In this document: positions 19,731-27,938 of the stretch, in pieces
How positions within the stretch are numbered: position 1 is the stretch's first letter
Layout of the letters: every line of letters starts with the position of its first letter
DNA from: Paenibacillus sp. RC334
GTDB lineage: Bacteria; Bacillota; Bacilli; Paenibacillales; Paenibacillaceae
Direction of reading: 5' to 3'
Assembly (NCBI RefSeq): GCF_030034735.1
Contig: NZ_CP125370.1
Span: 2,418,001-2,482,000 of the forward strand
Length of the DNA stretch: 64,000 nt
The notes under the pieces: generated by a model
Database searches by the model: none
What the model was told of the DNA's origin: nothing
Seen by the model: only the letters and a program-made list of their open reading frames with translations
Made by a program: the position numbers and the translations under genes

Positions 19731-20996
19731 ATGAGTTTTCTTAGCAATTTATTCAGAAGAAAGCCGCAGGCAGCACCAAGGCCGTTATTTTATGATATTG
19801 TGTGCCCTTATTGCTTTAGTAAGTTTTCCCCGGAGGAAGTTGTATTCCGTGCTTCCCATCACCGTGAGGATGACGAGGATTACGCTTTGGGTGAGGATGA
19901 GCTGCTGAACAAATACCGGGAGCGCTTTGGTTTGGACGGTGTGCATGATATGGAGGCCATTCTTCATCCCCTTGATGTTCCTGAGGAACACCGTTTGTAC
20001 TCGGATCATGTACTGACAGGTCTGACGGATCGCTATGGTGAGCTAACACGTCGCAGATTGTGTCCGCATTGCCATAACGAGCTGCCTGTGACCGCAGGCA
20101 AGGTGCCGAGTAATATCATTTCGATTATTGGAGCTTCACAGGCAGGGAAATCCGTCTATATGACCTCCCTGATTCACACGTTGCAGCATGTTACGGCCGA
20201 TCATTTTGATGCGGCTTGCATGCCGTTGAATGCGGAGATCAGCCGCAAGTTCCGTACGATGTATGAGGAACCGCTGTTTGAGCGAGGGGATCTGCTGACC
20301 TCTACACAGAAAGAAAAGATGCAGGAGCCTTTTATCTTCCAGTTTGTGTTTAAGGATGAGGAAAAGCCGCCACTGACGCTGGTGTTTTTTGATGTCGCCG
20401 GTGAGGGGATGGTCGATCAGGACTATCTGGGTCTGCACGGACAGCATATTAAAAACTCGGCGGGTATTTTGTTTATGGTTGATCCGCTGCAAATCCGCTC
20501 TATTCGGGAGCGTATCAAGATCAACATCGGCGACAAGCCGGGCGAGTTTGTTTCGCAATATGATGAGCCGCGTGATGTCGTACTTACGATGTTCGGTGAT
20601 TTTATCGCATATCAGGAAAAAGGGAAGACGGACATTCCAACCGCCATTGTCCTGACCAAAAGCGACATGCTCACTGCGCTGGCAGATGAAGAAGGCACGT
20701 ACATCAAGACGAACAGCAATATTTTTAATCCAATGGAGCACCGGAAGTATATGGATTTGGATGAGTTCGCGAACATTGATGGCGAAGTGCGACGGTTCAT
20801 TGAAAAGGTGGATAAGCCGTTCAAGGGCACGATGGATGTGTATTTTACAGACACGGCCTATTTTGCGGTTTCCGCCTTGGGCAGCAATCCAGTAGATCAA
20901 AAGCTGCAAGGGCTGGTTAGTCCGATCCGTGTGGATGAGCCCTTCATTTGGCTGCTTTACAAGCTGAAGTACATTGAGGGGAGAGAATCACAGTGA
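19731..20996 (+). CDS. Zinc-ribbon P-loop GTPase (double-GTPase-like)
   Basis: This 421-residue soluble protein begins with a split zinc ribbon (CPYC near residue 25, CPHC near residue 111), followed by a TRAFAC-type GTPase domain. The Walker A box is IIGASQAGKSVYMTSL (near 131-146), the switch II / Walker B box is FFDVAGEGM near residue 219, and the guanine-specificity box is TKSD near residue 309. The zinc-ribbon-plus-GTPase arrangement matches the GTPases encoded beside GAP1-domain proteins in bacteria. AAAGGAGG precedes the ATG at 19731. The stop overlaps the GTG of the next gene, the presumed GTPase-activator-like partner, so the two are probably made in equal amounts. No membrane segment is present. 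Confidence 0.82.
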   Translation: MSFLSNLFRRKPQAAPRPLFYDIVCPYCFSKFSPEEVVFRASHHREDDEDYALGEDELLNKYRERFGLDGVHDMEAILHPLDVPEEHRLYSDHVLTGLTDRYGELTRRRLCPHCHNELPVTAGKVPSNIISIIGASQAGKSVYMTSLIHTLQHVTADHFDAACMPLNAEISRKFRTMYEEPLFERGDLLTSTQKEKMQEPFIFQFVFKDEEKPPLTLVFFDVAGEGMVDQDYLGLHGQHIKNSAGILFMVDPLQIRSIRERIKINIGDKPGEFVSQYDEPRDVVLTMFGDFIAYQEKGKTDIPTAIVLTKSDMLTALADEEGTYIKTNSNIFNPMEHRKYMDLDEFANIDGEVRRFIEKVDKPFKGTMDVYFTDTAYFAVSALGSNPVDQKLQGLVSPIRVDEPFIWLLYKLKYIEGRESQ

Positions 20997-23900
20997 GTAA
21001 TTCTACCTCTCATTTGATACAGCAGCAGATGTATACACGGGAACGGCGTGGTATTTTCCGTTCAACGGAAGGCTTCGATACGGTAGCCAATTCCAAGGGG
21101 CTGGACACTTCTTTTATTAAAAAGGTGCTGCATCCCTTGTGTGTGTATGATGCTCCTGCTGCTTTAACAGCGCGTGGTGAGAAGCAGGAGAGCGTCTACC
21201 CGGAAGCCATGCATCTGGTACGGACGGAGTCAGGGGATGTGGTGCTGGGACGCAGTATCTACAAGGCAGCGGATTTTACCGGGCTGCGGAGCGCCTTTTT
21301 TACGCATAATTATGTGATTCCAGCCGGGCATGGTGAATCTCCGTCTGATTATAAGCAGTGGCTGAACACAACTTTTGTCGATGCTTATGATATTGAGCAA
21401 GGAACGGAATTGCCGGAATTGGAGCGTCTGCCGGGTGGGAGCGTATTTCCATCTGTTGACCCGTCTGCGGTGCTGTCTCAATTGCAGCTCGGTGAAGAAA
21501 TGTTCAAGCAGATTTTATACGCAGTCATGATGTCGGCTACTGGCCGTAAAAAGATATATATAGCACTGAACGTTCCAGTAGAAGCGGTGGCATCTTCAGC
21601 CAAGCTGCTGCTGGGTGTGTTGTATGCGGCGCTGCCTTATGCATTTCGCAACAGGCTCGGATTTCTTACATATGCGAAGGAGCCACACAGCAGAAAAGGC
21701 ATTCATTTGATGTTTGTTGAGCCTTTCAGTTTGCGTCCCGGTGATCGGAATGTGGAAAAGGATTTTGTATTTGACCTGACTAACAGTGGTCGGGTACTCA
21801 ATGTGGATGCAGAGCAGGTGAGACAGCCGTATTTTGACTGGATTGCCCATACGTTGCTGACTGGCGGGACGCCGGATGATTTTTTCAAATTTGCCGAGCA
21901 AATGCTGACTGGCATGGAGGCCGGGCGCGATCTTGCGCTATCCAGCTATCACGAGCTAATTACACTGTACAGAATAGAGCAGGGAGAGCGCGGGCTATAT
22001 AACGAACGGCGAATTTCCGTGCTGAGAAGCTTGACCGACTATTTATCTTCTCCCGATGCGTTGCCACGTAAAATGCGGCTGAATGACTTGTTTCTGTCGT
22101 TTTTTGATCATGAATTTGATCGGGTGAAGGATGGATATATTCCTGACGTGGGTCTGATCGACTGCTTCAAGGATTACTATAAAGTTCACGCGCGTAGCAG
22201 CGAGAATCGGTTGGTGGAATATTTGATCCGCTCGCTAAATAACGCCTATACCGCAAGAAATACGGAAGCTGTCACTTATATTTATCATACGATTGAAGAA
22301 AATCCTTCATTGGGCAAGTCGTATTTTACGAAGGTGCTGGGTAATCCGGCGCTCACGAAGCTGCTGTTTATTCCCTACATGGATAGCCAGATGAAAAGAA
22401 CACCGGATGTGAAGGGGTTGCTGGCTGTCGTGTATGAATGGGGCAGTCGATATATTGAAGTATCGGCGAATGCCGATTTTCAGCTTTTGGCTGAGTCCGC
22501 ATTGATGGGCAAACTGCGTGCTGAAAGAAAGCCGGTAGAGGCTGTGGCTGCTATTCATCAACGGTTGCAACAATGGGAAAGTAGTTCTACGGGGGGCCAA
22601 CTTTCTCCACTGGAGCAATCCGGGTTAACGGAACGCTTGCAAGAAGCGTCGGATCGGTATTTGCTTACGGAAGTGGAGCTAAAGGAAATCTCACCTGATC
22701 AGGTCGTACAGATTCCGTTCTTTACCCGTCCTGATTTGGTGCAGTGGGTCGGGAAACTGCCAGCCCCGCTCAAGGGACAAGCGGTGCGCTTGATTGCAGC
22801 TTACGATTGGTTTAGCACGGAGAACCCGGAACCGTCAGTGCTGGAGGGTCTGGAGCCGGGCGAAGTGGAAAAGGTGCAGGACTGGGCTTACAGTTGGCTG
22901 CCCCAGCAGCTTGCGGAGGGCCATTTTGCCCGTCTGCTGCCTGCCTTCTATCGTTCCGATGGCACGGGCGAAGGAATACTGGATTTTGCTCGTCTGGTTA
23001 GCTCGATTCGCAAATGGGCGAAGGATAACGATACGATGTACCGTTTTATCCGCTGGTCGGAGGGACATGCCGAATTTGCTACGCCACGGGGCGGTTTTGA
23101 ACCAGCCTACCGACGTGCGTTGCTTTTGTTCTTCCAGAAGGAAGGACGCGAAGGGCTGCATAAAAAAACGCTGTGGCGTGAATATTTTGAGCCTGCCAAG
23201 CCTGTCTTTAAAAATTTCTATATGACAGCAAGGCGTGAGACGGATACACCTTTAGTCAAAACGCTTCGTCGCTTCCGCAAGGGTGGGGTGATTTCCGGGA
23301 TCGTGCTTGTCGTCATTGCAGGCACGCTAGGTGGCCTGAAAGCAGCGGGGGTAATCGGCTCGGAAGCCACGCCAGCACCTGTCACTACACCCAAGCCAGT
23401 GCAGCCGCCTGTAGTGGAGCCTACAGTACCCGTAAAGGAAGAGCCTACGGCGATTGTGACTCATGTGCCCAACACCAAGGCGACTACGAAAATGGTCAAG
23501 CTGCTGTTTGCTTTTCAAACATCGGCGGAGCAGGCGGCGTTTAAGCCTAAAAAGCTCGTCATTGTCGGTGCGGATCAAAAGGAGTATTCATACGAAAATT
23601 TTACGCTTGCTGAACAGAACGACAAGGAAGCAGCCAGTAAAGCTAACACTGGTCAGTCCGGTGACGCGAAAACCGGCAGTGCCACTACAGGAAGCACGCC
23701 AGCAGGGAGGGCTACTGGCTCAACGGTTGGTGGGGGTACATCCAGCAGAAACAGCGCTGATCAGGCCGGAACGGTGACAGGCCAATCGGGCGCAGGCACG
23801 ACATCGGGGACTCCTACAGGTGGGAGCGGCACAGCAACCGATGGAACCGGAACCGACACTGACGCGCCAACCGAGTATGACCTGAAGCAGTATCCTTATC

Positions 23901-24004
23901 GCTCACTGCTGACCATTTGGCAACGACTGGAGCTAGACGATGCTAGTACAGTTACGGTGGGTGGAGAAGAGTACCCGCTGGTTCAAGTGAAAACCGCTGA
24001 CTAA
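20993..24004 (+). CDS. GAP1-N2-like membrane protein, partner of the GTPase
   Basis: This 1003-residue protein starts at a GTG overlapping the GTPase stop by four bases, with GAGGGGAGAG upstream. The N-terminal 250 residues, beginning QQQMYTRERRGIFRSTEGFD, resemble the GAP1-N2 domain of GTPase-associated proteins. The middle 500 residues are helical. One membrane helix (about 767-788, GIVLVVIAGTLGGLKAAG) follows. After it come a Pro/Val/Thr-rich linker, a long Gly/Ser/Thr-rich low-complexity segment (about 880-960) and a short folded end. The N-terminus is thus cytoplasmic and the C-terminal part outside, as in the first vWA protein. The GAP activity is inferred from family names, not demonstrated. 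Confidence 0.75.
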   Translation: MSNSTSHLIQQQMYTRERRGIFRSTEGFDTVANSKGLDTSFIKKVLHPLCVYDAPAALTARGEKQESVYPEAMHLVRTESGDVVLGRSIYKAADFTGLRSAFFTHNYVIPAGHGESPSDYKQWLNTTFVDAYDIEQGTELPELERLPGGSVFPSVDPSAVLSQLQLGEEMFKQILYAVMMSATGRKKIYIALNVPVEAVASSAKLLLGVLYAALPYAFRNRLGFLTYAKEPHSRKGIHLMFVEPFSLRPGDRNVEKDFVFDLTNSGRVLNVDAEQVRQPYFDWIAHTLLTGGTPDDFFKFAEQMLTGMEAGRDLALSSYHELITLYRIEQGERGLYNERRISVLRSLTDYLSSPDALPRKMRLNDLFLSFFDHEFDRVKDGYIPDVGLIDCFKDYYKVHARSSENRLVEYLIRSLNNAYTARNTEAVTYIYHTIEENPSLGKSYFTKVLGNPALTKLLFIPYMDSQMKRTPDVKGLLAVVYEWGSRYIEVSANADFQLLAESALMGKLRAERKPVEAVAAIHQRLQQWESSSTGGQLSPLEQSGLTERLQEASDRYLLTEVELKEISPDQVVQIPFFTRPDLVQWVGKLPAPLKGQAVRLIAAYDWFSTENPEPSVLEGLEPGEVEKVQDWAYSWLPQQLAEGHFARLLPAFYRSDGTGEGILDFARLVSSIRKWAKDNDTMYRFIRWSEGHAEFATPRGGFEPAYRRALLLFFQKEGREGLHKKTLWREYFEPAKPVFKNFYMTARRETDTPLVKTLRRFRKGGVISGIVLVVIAGTLGGLKAAGVIGSEATPAPVTTPKPVQPPVVEPTVPVKEEPTAIVTHVPNTKATTKMVKLLFAFQTSAEQAAFKPKKLVIVGADQKEYSYENFTLAEQNDKEAASKANTGQSGDAKTGSATTGSTPAGRATGSTVGGGTSSRNSADQAGTVTGQSGAGTTSGTPTGGSGTATDGTGTDTDAPTEYDLKQYPYRSLLTIWQRLELDDASTVTVGGEEYPLVQVKTAD

Positions 24005-24043
24005 ATGTTTTTTCATGTACAAGCAAAATGAAATAGAAATGAA

Positions 24044-24080
24044 GTAAAAGGCGGGCTTCCTTACAGGGCTCGTCTTTTAC
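24044..24080 (+). terminator. Terminator of the tubulin/GTPase operon
   Basis: GTAAAAGGCGGGC pairs with GCTCGTCTTTTAC through G-T wobbles, 40 bases after the last stop codon. The T-rich part lies within the stem's right arm. Confidence 0.65.
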
Positions 24081-24108
24081 TGTAATCACTTTTAATTTTC
24101 CGAAGGTA

Positions 24109-24137
24109 TTGACACTAGATAGGCGACTGTTTAAGAT
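24109..24137 (+). promoter_or_regulatory. Promoter of the MarR gene
   Basis: TTGACA (24109-24114) and TAAGAT (24132-24137) are 17 bases apart. An imperfect repeat TTGGAATT / AATTCAA lies just downstream (24140-24165) and could be the MarR autoregulatory operator. Confidence 0.6.
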
Positions 24138-24189
24138 TAGTTGGAATTCAAACCATTAAAATTCAATGATTGTGGAGGTTAGTAACGAG

Positions 24190-24657
24190 ATGGGAAGTGG
24201 AGTATATCCCGTTTGTCTCCCCTGGGAGGAAGAGAGCACGATATATTTAATTAAATGGATTTTTACAACAGTCCGCAGCGAGATTGAGACGGCCTTGCGT
24301 CCTTTGGGGCTTACCTCCCCGCAATCGCAGACGCTTTATATACTGGCAATGTCGCCTGGAGTGACCACTACGGATTTGGAAAAGCTGCTGCTTATTGATA
24401 AATCAAGCGTCACCAGCCTGGTGAACGGGATCGTTAAGAAAAACTGGGCAGTACGCAAAAGTCACCCGCAAGATGCGCGTATGAAGCAGATTTATTTGAC
24501 TGAGGAAGGCTTGAAAATTCACAAGGTAGCTGAGCATACAGTTGAGCAGATTAAAAGCTCGGCAGGCGAAATGTTATCTGCGGGGGAGTTAGAGACTCTT
24601 CGAGGTCTGTTGAAAAAAATACTTCACAATTACCGTCCTGCGAACGCCCGCGTTTGA
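24190..24657 (+). CDS. MarR-family transcriptional regulator
   Basis: This is a 155-residue winged-helix regulator. The recognition part is TTTDLEKLLLIDKSSVTSLVNG (first half of the HTH near residues 58-80). The wing contains the usual D-x-R (PQDARMKQIYLTEEG). The ATG at 24190 is preferred because GGAGG lies 11 bases upstream; an ATG at 24166 has no site. It is followed 92 bases later by an MFS exporter gene in the same direction, the common arrangement of a MarR repressor with its drug pump. Control of that pump and of itself is likely; the inducing ligand is unknown. Confidence 0.85.
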   Translation: MGSGVYPVCLPWEEESTIYLIKWIFTTVRSEIETALRPLGLTSPQSQTLYILAMSPGVTTTDLEKLLLIDKSSVTSLVNGIVKKNWAVRKSHPQDARMKQIYLTEEGLKIHKVAEHTVEQIKSSAGEMLSAGELETLRGLLKKILHNYRPANARV

Positions 24658-24749
24658 ATGGATATATAGAGAAATTTGCCCGGATAGGGGTATTCAAAAG
24701 CTGAGTTATTGCAGCCTAGATAGATTTTACAGGAGAGGGAAGAGACAGA

Positions 24750-26132
24750 ATGATAAAAGAGCAAACTTATCCCAATGCGGATAAGCTTATGCGTGTGTTG
24801 GCCTTCACACTTGTTTTTTCAGTGATGAACGCCTTTATGTTTAATGTAGTTATGCCTGTGATTCGTGAGGAATTTCATATTAGTGCTTCCGATGTGAGCT
24901 GGCTGTTGACCGGCTATATGATTGTGTATGCGGTTGGCTCCGTGACTTATGGAAAGCTGGCGGATAAATACCGTCTCAAGGATTTACTGACGTTTGGGAT
25001 TATATTTTTTGCATTAGGTTCGCTTATTGGTCTGTTTGCCAATCAATTTTGGATGCTGATTGTAGCCCGTCTGCTTCAGGCCGCAGGGGCTGCTGTTATT
25101 CCGGCGACAGCTATGATCATTCCTGTCCGCTATTTCTCTGCTGAAAAAAGAGGACGCGCCTTGGGCATTACTGCAATCGGATTGGCACTGGGTACGGCGC
25201 TGGCTCCGATTATTTCCGGTTTGATTACAGGCTTTGCAAGCTGGCGCTTTTTGTTCGTTATTTCCATGCTGCCGCTTATCGCCTTGCCATTCTTTCGCAA
25301 ATATTTGGACGACCAGCGTGGAGAGAATCAAAAATTTGATTTTCTTGGTGGATTGCTGCTGGGCGGAACGGTGGCCTTTTTACTGCTTTCCATTTCGCAA
25401 AGCAATATTATATTTTTTCTGGTCGGTATTGTGCTGTTTGCTCTGTTTATATGGCGGATTACTACCGCTAAAGATCCATTCATTCAGCCCAAGCTGTTCA
25501 GAAACAAGCAATATTCCTACGGATTGTTTATAGCCTTTTTGGGAGCAGGGGTCAGCTTTGGGCTGCCGTACCTGGCGCCGCAGTTTCTGAACAGTCTCAA
25601 TCAGCTTACGCCTGCAACAATTGGATTGATTATGTTTCCGGCTGCTATTGCGTCGGCGTTGCTTGGTAAAAGCGGTGGGCGCTTGGCCGATAGCAAAGGA
25701 AATTCATTTCTAGTCTATACGGCAGTTACGCTTATGTTTATCTGCTTTGTCAGCTTGTCTACCTTTGTGGGCGCGTCTCCGTATCTCATTTTATTTTTGC
25801 TCATTTTCGGCAACGTAGGTCAAACCTTTATGCAGATTGCCATGTCTAACACGATTTCCCGTACCTTGTCGAGGGATCAGATTGGTGTTGGAATGGGGCT
25901 GCTGTCTCTGCTGAATTTTATTTCCGGTGCAGTGACGACCAGTATTTTGGGTAAAACGCTAGATACCTCGTCTACCTTTCATCTGAATCCTGTCGTATCC
26001 AACGTGCAGGTGTTCAATTTTAGCAATATATTTACGGTTCTTGCGCTGATTGCGCTCGCAACCATGGGACTTTACGCCTTGCAGTTTCGCCGGGGCTCAC
26101 GCCACAATACGACTGCTGCCCAGCAAGGATAA
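24750..26132 (+). CDS. MFS drug efflux transporter (DHA2 / TetL-like)
   Basis: This is a 460-residue polytopic membrane protein with about 12-14 hydrophobic helices. MFS signatures are visible: the motif A region GKLADKYRLKDLLTFG near residue 69, and an alternating Gly/Ala-rich helix (GRALGITAIGLALGTALAP) as in motif C antiporters near residue 132. It probably exports a drug or metabolite in exchange for protons. Similarity in layout to the TetA(L) group is from memory, and the substrate cannot be read from sequence. GGAGAGGGAAGAG precedes the ATG. The MarR gene upstream is the likely repressor. Confidence 0.82.
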   Translation: MIKEQTYPNADKLMRVLAFTLVFSVMNAFMFNVVMPVIREEFHISASDVSWLLTGYMIVYAVGSVTYGKLADKYRLKDLLTFGIIFFALGSLIGLFANQFWMLIVARLLQAAGAAVIPATAMIIPVRYFSAEKRGRALGITAIGLALGTALAPIISGLITGFASWRFLFVISMLPLIALPFFRKYLDDQRGENQKFDFLGGLLLGGTVAFLLLSISQSNIIFFLVGIVLFALFIWRITTAKDPFIQPKLFRNKQYSYGLFIAFLGAGVSFGLPYLAPQFLNSLNQLTPATIGLIMFPAAIASALLGKSGGRLADSKGNSFLVYTAVTLMFICFVSLSTFVGASPYLILFLLIFGNVGQTFMQIAMSNTISRTLSRDQIGVGMGLLSLLNFISGAVTTSILGKTLDTSSTFHLNPVVSNVQVFNFSNIFTVLALIALATMGLYALQFRRGSRHNTTAAQQG

Positions 26133-26212
26133 ACATTTTATGCAAACTCATGCCAAAACAAGGGTATAATATAGAAGGAAAAGTTCATCTACGGAAGGAT
26201 GGAGTGTCCGGC

Positions 26213-26782
26213 ATGACAAGAAACCTTCAATATATGCCCTATGGCTATGAGCCTCCAGTCGAGACGCATAAAGGGACTATGATCTATTATGATACGTTTG
26301 AACAGGTTACAGCTCGAGAGCTGGATATTTTTGCTGAAACGGGAGCTGCGTTATCCTTTAAAAAGCTGGTACTGTACCCTTTACATGAGGAAACAGTCAG
26401 AAGAATGTGGAAGCAGCCGGTTCGCTCTTATTATAAGCGGGTGGACGACCTTGGGGAGTGGCAGCGGGAGCAGGCTTTGAGTGCTGTCGTAATCGAGAGC
26501 TGGGAAGGTAAACGCAAAAAGTATACGCCGATTGAAGCAGCAATCCGTTTTCTGGCAGAAAAATATACTCCCCCGCTTTTTCTGTATATGAGTCCTGAAA
26601 CTGCAAATTTGTGTGCATCCTATGCATCGTTTGATGAATGGATCAGAAACGTCAGATTGGTGCTTTCGACCGAACCATCAGAACTTCATCCGAAGCTGGC
26701 ACAGTACCGTAATCGCTGGAATACAGTAGAAGAAGCGATAAACCGTCAGTCAAAGGTTGACAAAGAGCACCATGAATTATAG
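26213..26782 (+). CDS. Conserved hypothetical protein upstream of the zinc-starvation genes
   Basis: This is a 189-residue soluble protein I do not recognise. The start at 26213 is used because GGATGGAG lies at good distance; an ATG at 26150 would add 21 residues without a site. It contains KKLVLYPLHEETVRRM and a C-terminal ELHPKLAQYRNRWNTVEEA, suggesting a mixed alpha/beta fold. A Zur box begins nine bases after its stop, so it is upstream of, not inside, the zinc-controlled unit. It could belong with the MFS gene 80 bases before it, but no shared function is evident. Confidence 0.6.
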   Translation: MTRNLQYMPYGYEPPVETHKGTMIYYDTFEQVTARELDIFAETGAALSFKKLVLYPLHEETVRRMWKQPVRSYYKRVDDLGEWQREQALSAVVIESWEGKRKKYTPIEAAIRFLAEKYTPPLFLYMSPETANLCASYASFDEWIRNVRLVLSTEPSELHPKLAQYRNRWNTVEEAINRQSKVDKEHHEL

Positions 26783-26791
26783 AATAGAACT

Positions 26792-26810
26792 AATCGTAAA
26801 AATTACTATT
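26792..26810. promoter_or_regulatory. Zur box upstream of rpmG
   Basis: AATCGTAA-AAA-TTACTATT matches the Bacillus Zur consensus (AATCGTAA-N3-TTACGATT) in 15 of 16 arm positions. It lies 41 bases before the L33 start codon. Confidence 0.75.
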
Positions 26811-26850
26811 GTAATTGAATACCATGTATTCCATTTAAGGAGGAAGAGAA

Positions 26851-27000
26851 ATGCGCGTAATTGTTACCTTGGCATGCACCGAATCTGGTGACCGCAACTA
26901 TACAACAACCAAGAACAAAAGAAATCATCCGGAGCGTCTTGAAATGAAAAAATACTCTCCGCGTCTGAAAAAGTATACGATTCATCGTGAAACTAGATAA
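26851..27000 (+). CDS. rpmG: Ribosomal protein L33, cysteine-poor (zinc-independent) form
   Basis: This is a 49-residue 50S subunit protein ([17 protein letters not shown] start). Zinc-binding L33 carries two Cys pairs; here only one Cys remains (residue 9), so it is the C-minus form that replaces the zinc protein under zinc starvation and frees ribosomal zinc. An optimal AAGGAGGAAGAG precedes the ATG, and a Zur box lies 41 bases upstream, which fits derepression when zinc is short. It heads a unit with the 27094 gene and the type-B L31 gene. Confidence 0.92.
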   Translation: MRVIVTLACTESGDRNYTTTKNKRNHPERLEMKKYSPRLKKYTIHRETR

Positions 27001-27093
27001 TGTAGGTTTGCTACATAGCAGCCTGAATTGTTTTGCGTCCTGAACGAAGCCTGAAATCTAATGAATATAGGGCTTCATGAAAGGAGCCATGGC

Positions 27094-27561
27094 ATGGTCT
27101 CTCCACTTCATGATGAAGAAATCGTGTTAAGTTTGCAAAAGCCTGCGTTATGGAACCGGCGAAAACTTGAATTAGTCCAGTGGATAGAGCGTCCAAAGAT
27201 AAAGCTTACGCCTAAGCGAATAGCTTTTTTTCATGGCTGTACGATAGATGCGGAGCTGCACGGTACGCTTTGCCTTTTGAATCGAAAGCACGTGGCAACC
27301 GAGTTCTCCTGTGCTGGTGTCAGCATTTGGGACGAGCCGGAGGACCATTCACTATATGCTTATATAACGATGAAGGCTGACGAAAGATCCGGAGCGTTCA
27401 TGCAATGGGCGATGCGATATATGCGGCATCGTTTGCTTGTCGTTTACGAACCTGAGCGCAACCGTTACGATCTGTCGTCTTTTTTTCTGGGACATAACCG
27501 TTCCTTTTGCCAACTGATGGAGTATTGCGCCAGTACATTTGAGTTTGAACCAATAAAATGA
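27094..27561 (+). CDS. Uncharacterised protein between the zinc-free L33 and L31 genes
   Basis: This is a 155-residue soluble protein of no family I recognise. The ATG at 27094 follows AAAGGAG; an ATG at 27061 would add 11 residues. It has several His and Cys residues (FFHGCTID near 45, EFSCAGVS near 70, FCQLMEYCAST near the end) spaced along the chain rather than in a classical zinc finger. It sits between two Zur-type ribosomal proteins with short gaps (93 and 22 bases), so it is very probably a zinc-starvation gene. A role in zinc handling or ribosome adaptation is a guess from position. Confidence 0.65.
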   Translation: MVSPLHDEEIVLSLQKPALWNRRKLELVQWIERPKIKLTPKRIAFFHGCTIDAELHGTLCLLNRKHVATEFSCAGVSIWDEPEDHSLYAYITMKADERSGAFMQWAMRYMRHRLLVVYEPERNRYDLSSFFLGHNRSFCQLMEYCASTFEFEPIK

Positions 27562-27583
27562 TATGAAAGCTTAGGTGAATAAT

Positions 27584-27826
27584 ATGAAAAAAGATCTTCA
27601 TCCAACATTGAACAAAGTTATCTTTTTGGACCCTAGCTGTGGATTCTCTTTCCTGAGTGCTTCCACTAAGTATTCCCAAGAAACGATGGAATGGGAAGAC
27701 GGCAACACATACCCGGTTATCCGTGTAGATACCAGCTCCGCTTCTCACCCGTTCTTCACTGGTAAACAAAGAAACGTGGATATCGGTGGACGTGTGGATC
27801 GCTTTAACAAAAAATATAACCTTTAG
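27584..27826 (+). CDS. rpmE2: Ribosomal protein L31 type B (zinc-independent)
   Basis: This is an 80-residue 50S protein ([20 protein letters not shown] start). It lacks the Cys-x2-Cys zinc site of type-A L31, having one Cys at about residue 19. The tail [20 protein letters not shown] is typical of the family. It displaces the zinc-binding L31 from the ribosome when zinc is scarce, as YtiA does in B. subtilis. The ATG at 27584 has AGGTGA upstream; an in-frame GTG at 27575 is the alternative. It is last in the L33 unit and is followed by two hairpins. Confidence 0.92.
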   Translation: MKKDLHPTLNKVIFLDPSCGFSFLSASTKYSQETMEWEDGNTYPVIRVDTSSASHPFFTGKQRNVDIGGRVDRFNKKYNL

Positions 27827-27841
27827 AACAAGACGAGCGTT

Positions 27842-27917
27842 ATGTTCACGGATTATACAAATAATTCGTGAACATCGCTTTTAAAAAACACCTCCTGCAG
27901 ATGCAGGAGGTGTTTTT
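27842..27917. terminator. Two hairpins between the convergent L31 and COG0523 genes
   Basis: The first hairpin (27842-27875) pairs ATGTTCACG with CGTGAACAT and is followed by a short T run. The second (27884-27917) is a perfect 16-base inverted repeat centred on CTCCTGCA/TGCAGGAG with A and T runs outside, so it can terminate in both directions. Confidence 0.85.
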
Positions 27918-27938
27918 GTCTTAATCCAGACATGTCAT

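Noticed and set aside
10093..24004. BatA/BatB aerotolerance or TerY tellurite-type vWA operon
   Set aside because: The operon has no MoxR ATPase, TPR protein or Ter genes; the tubulin-like, GTPase and GAP1-like genes point to a different system.
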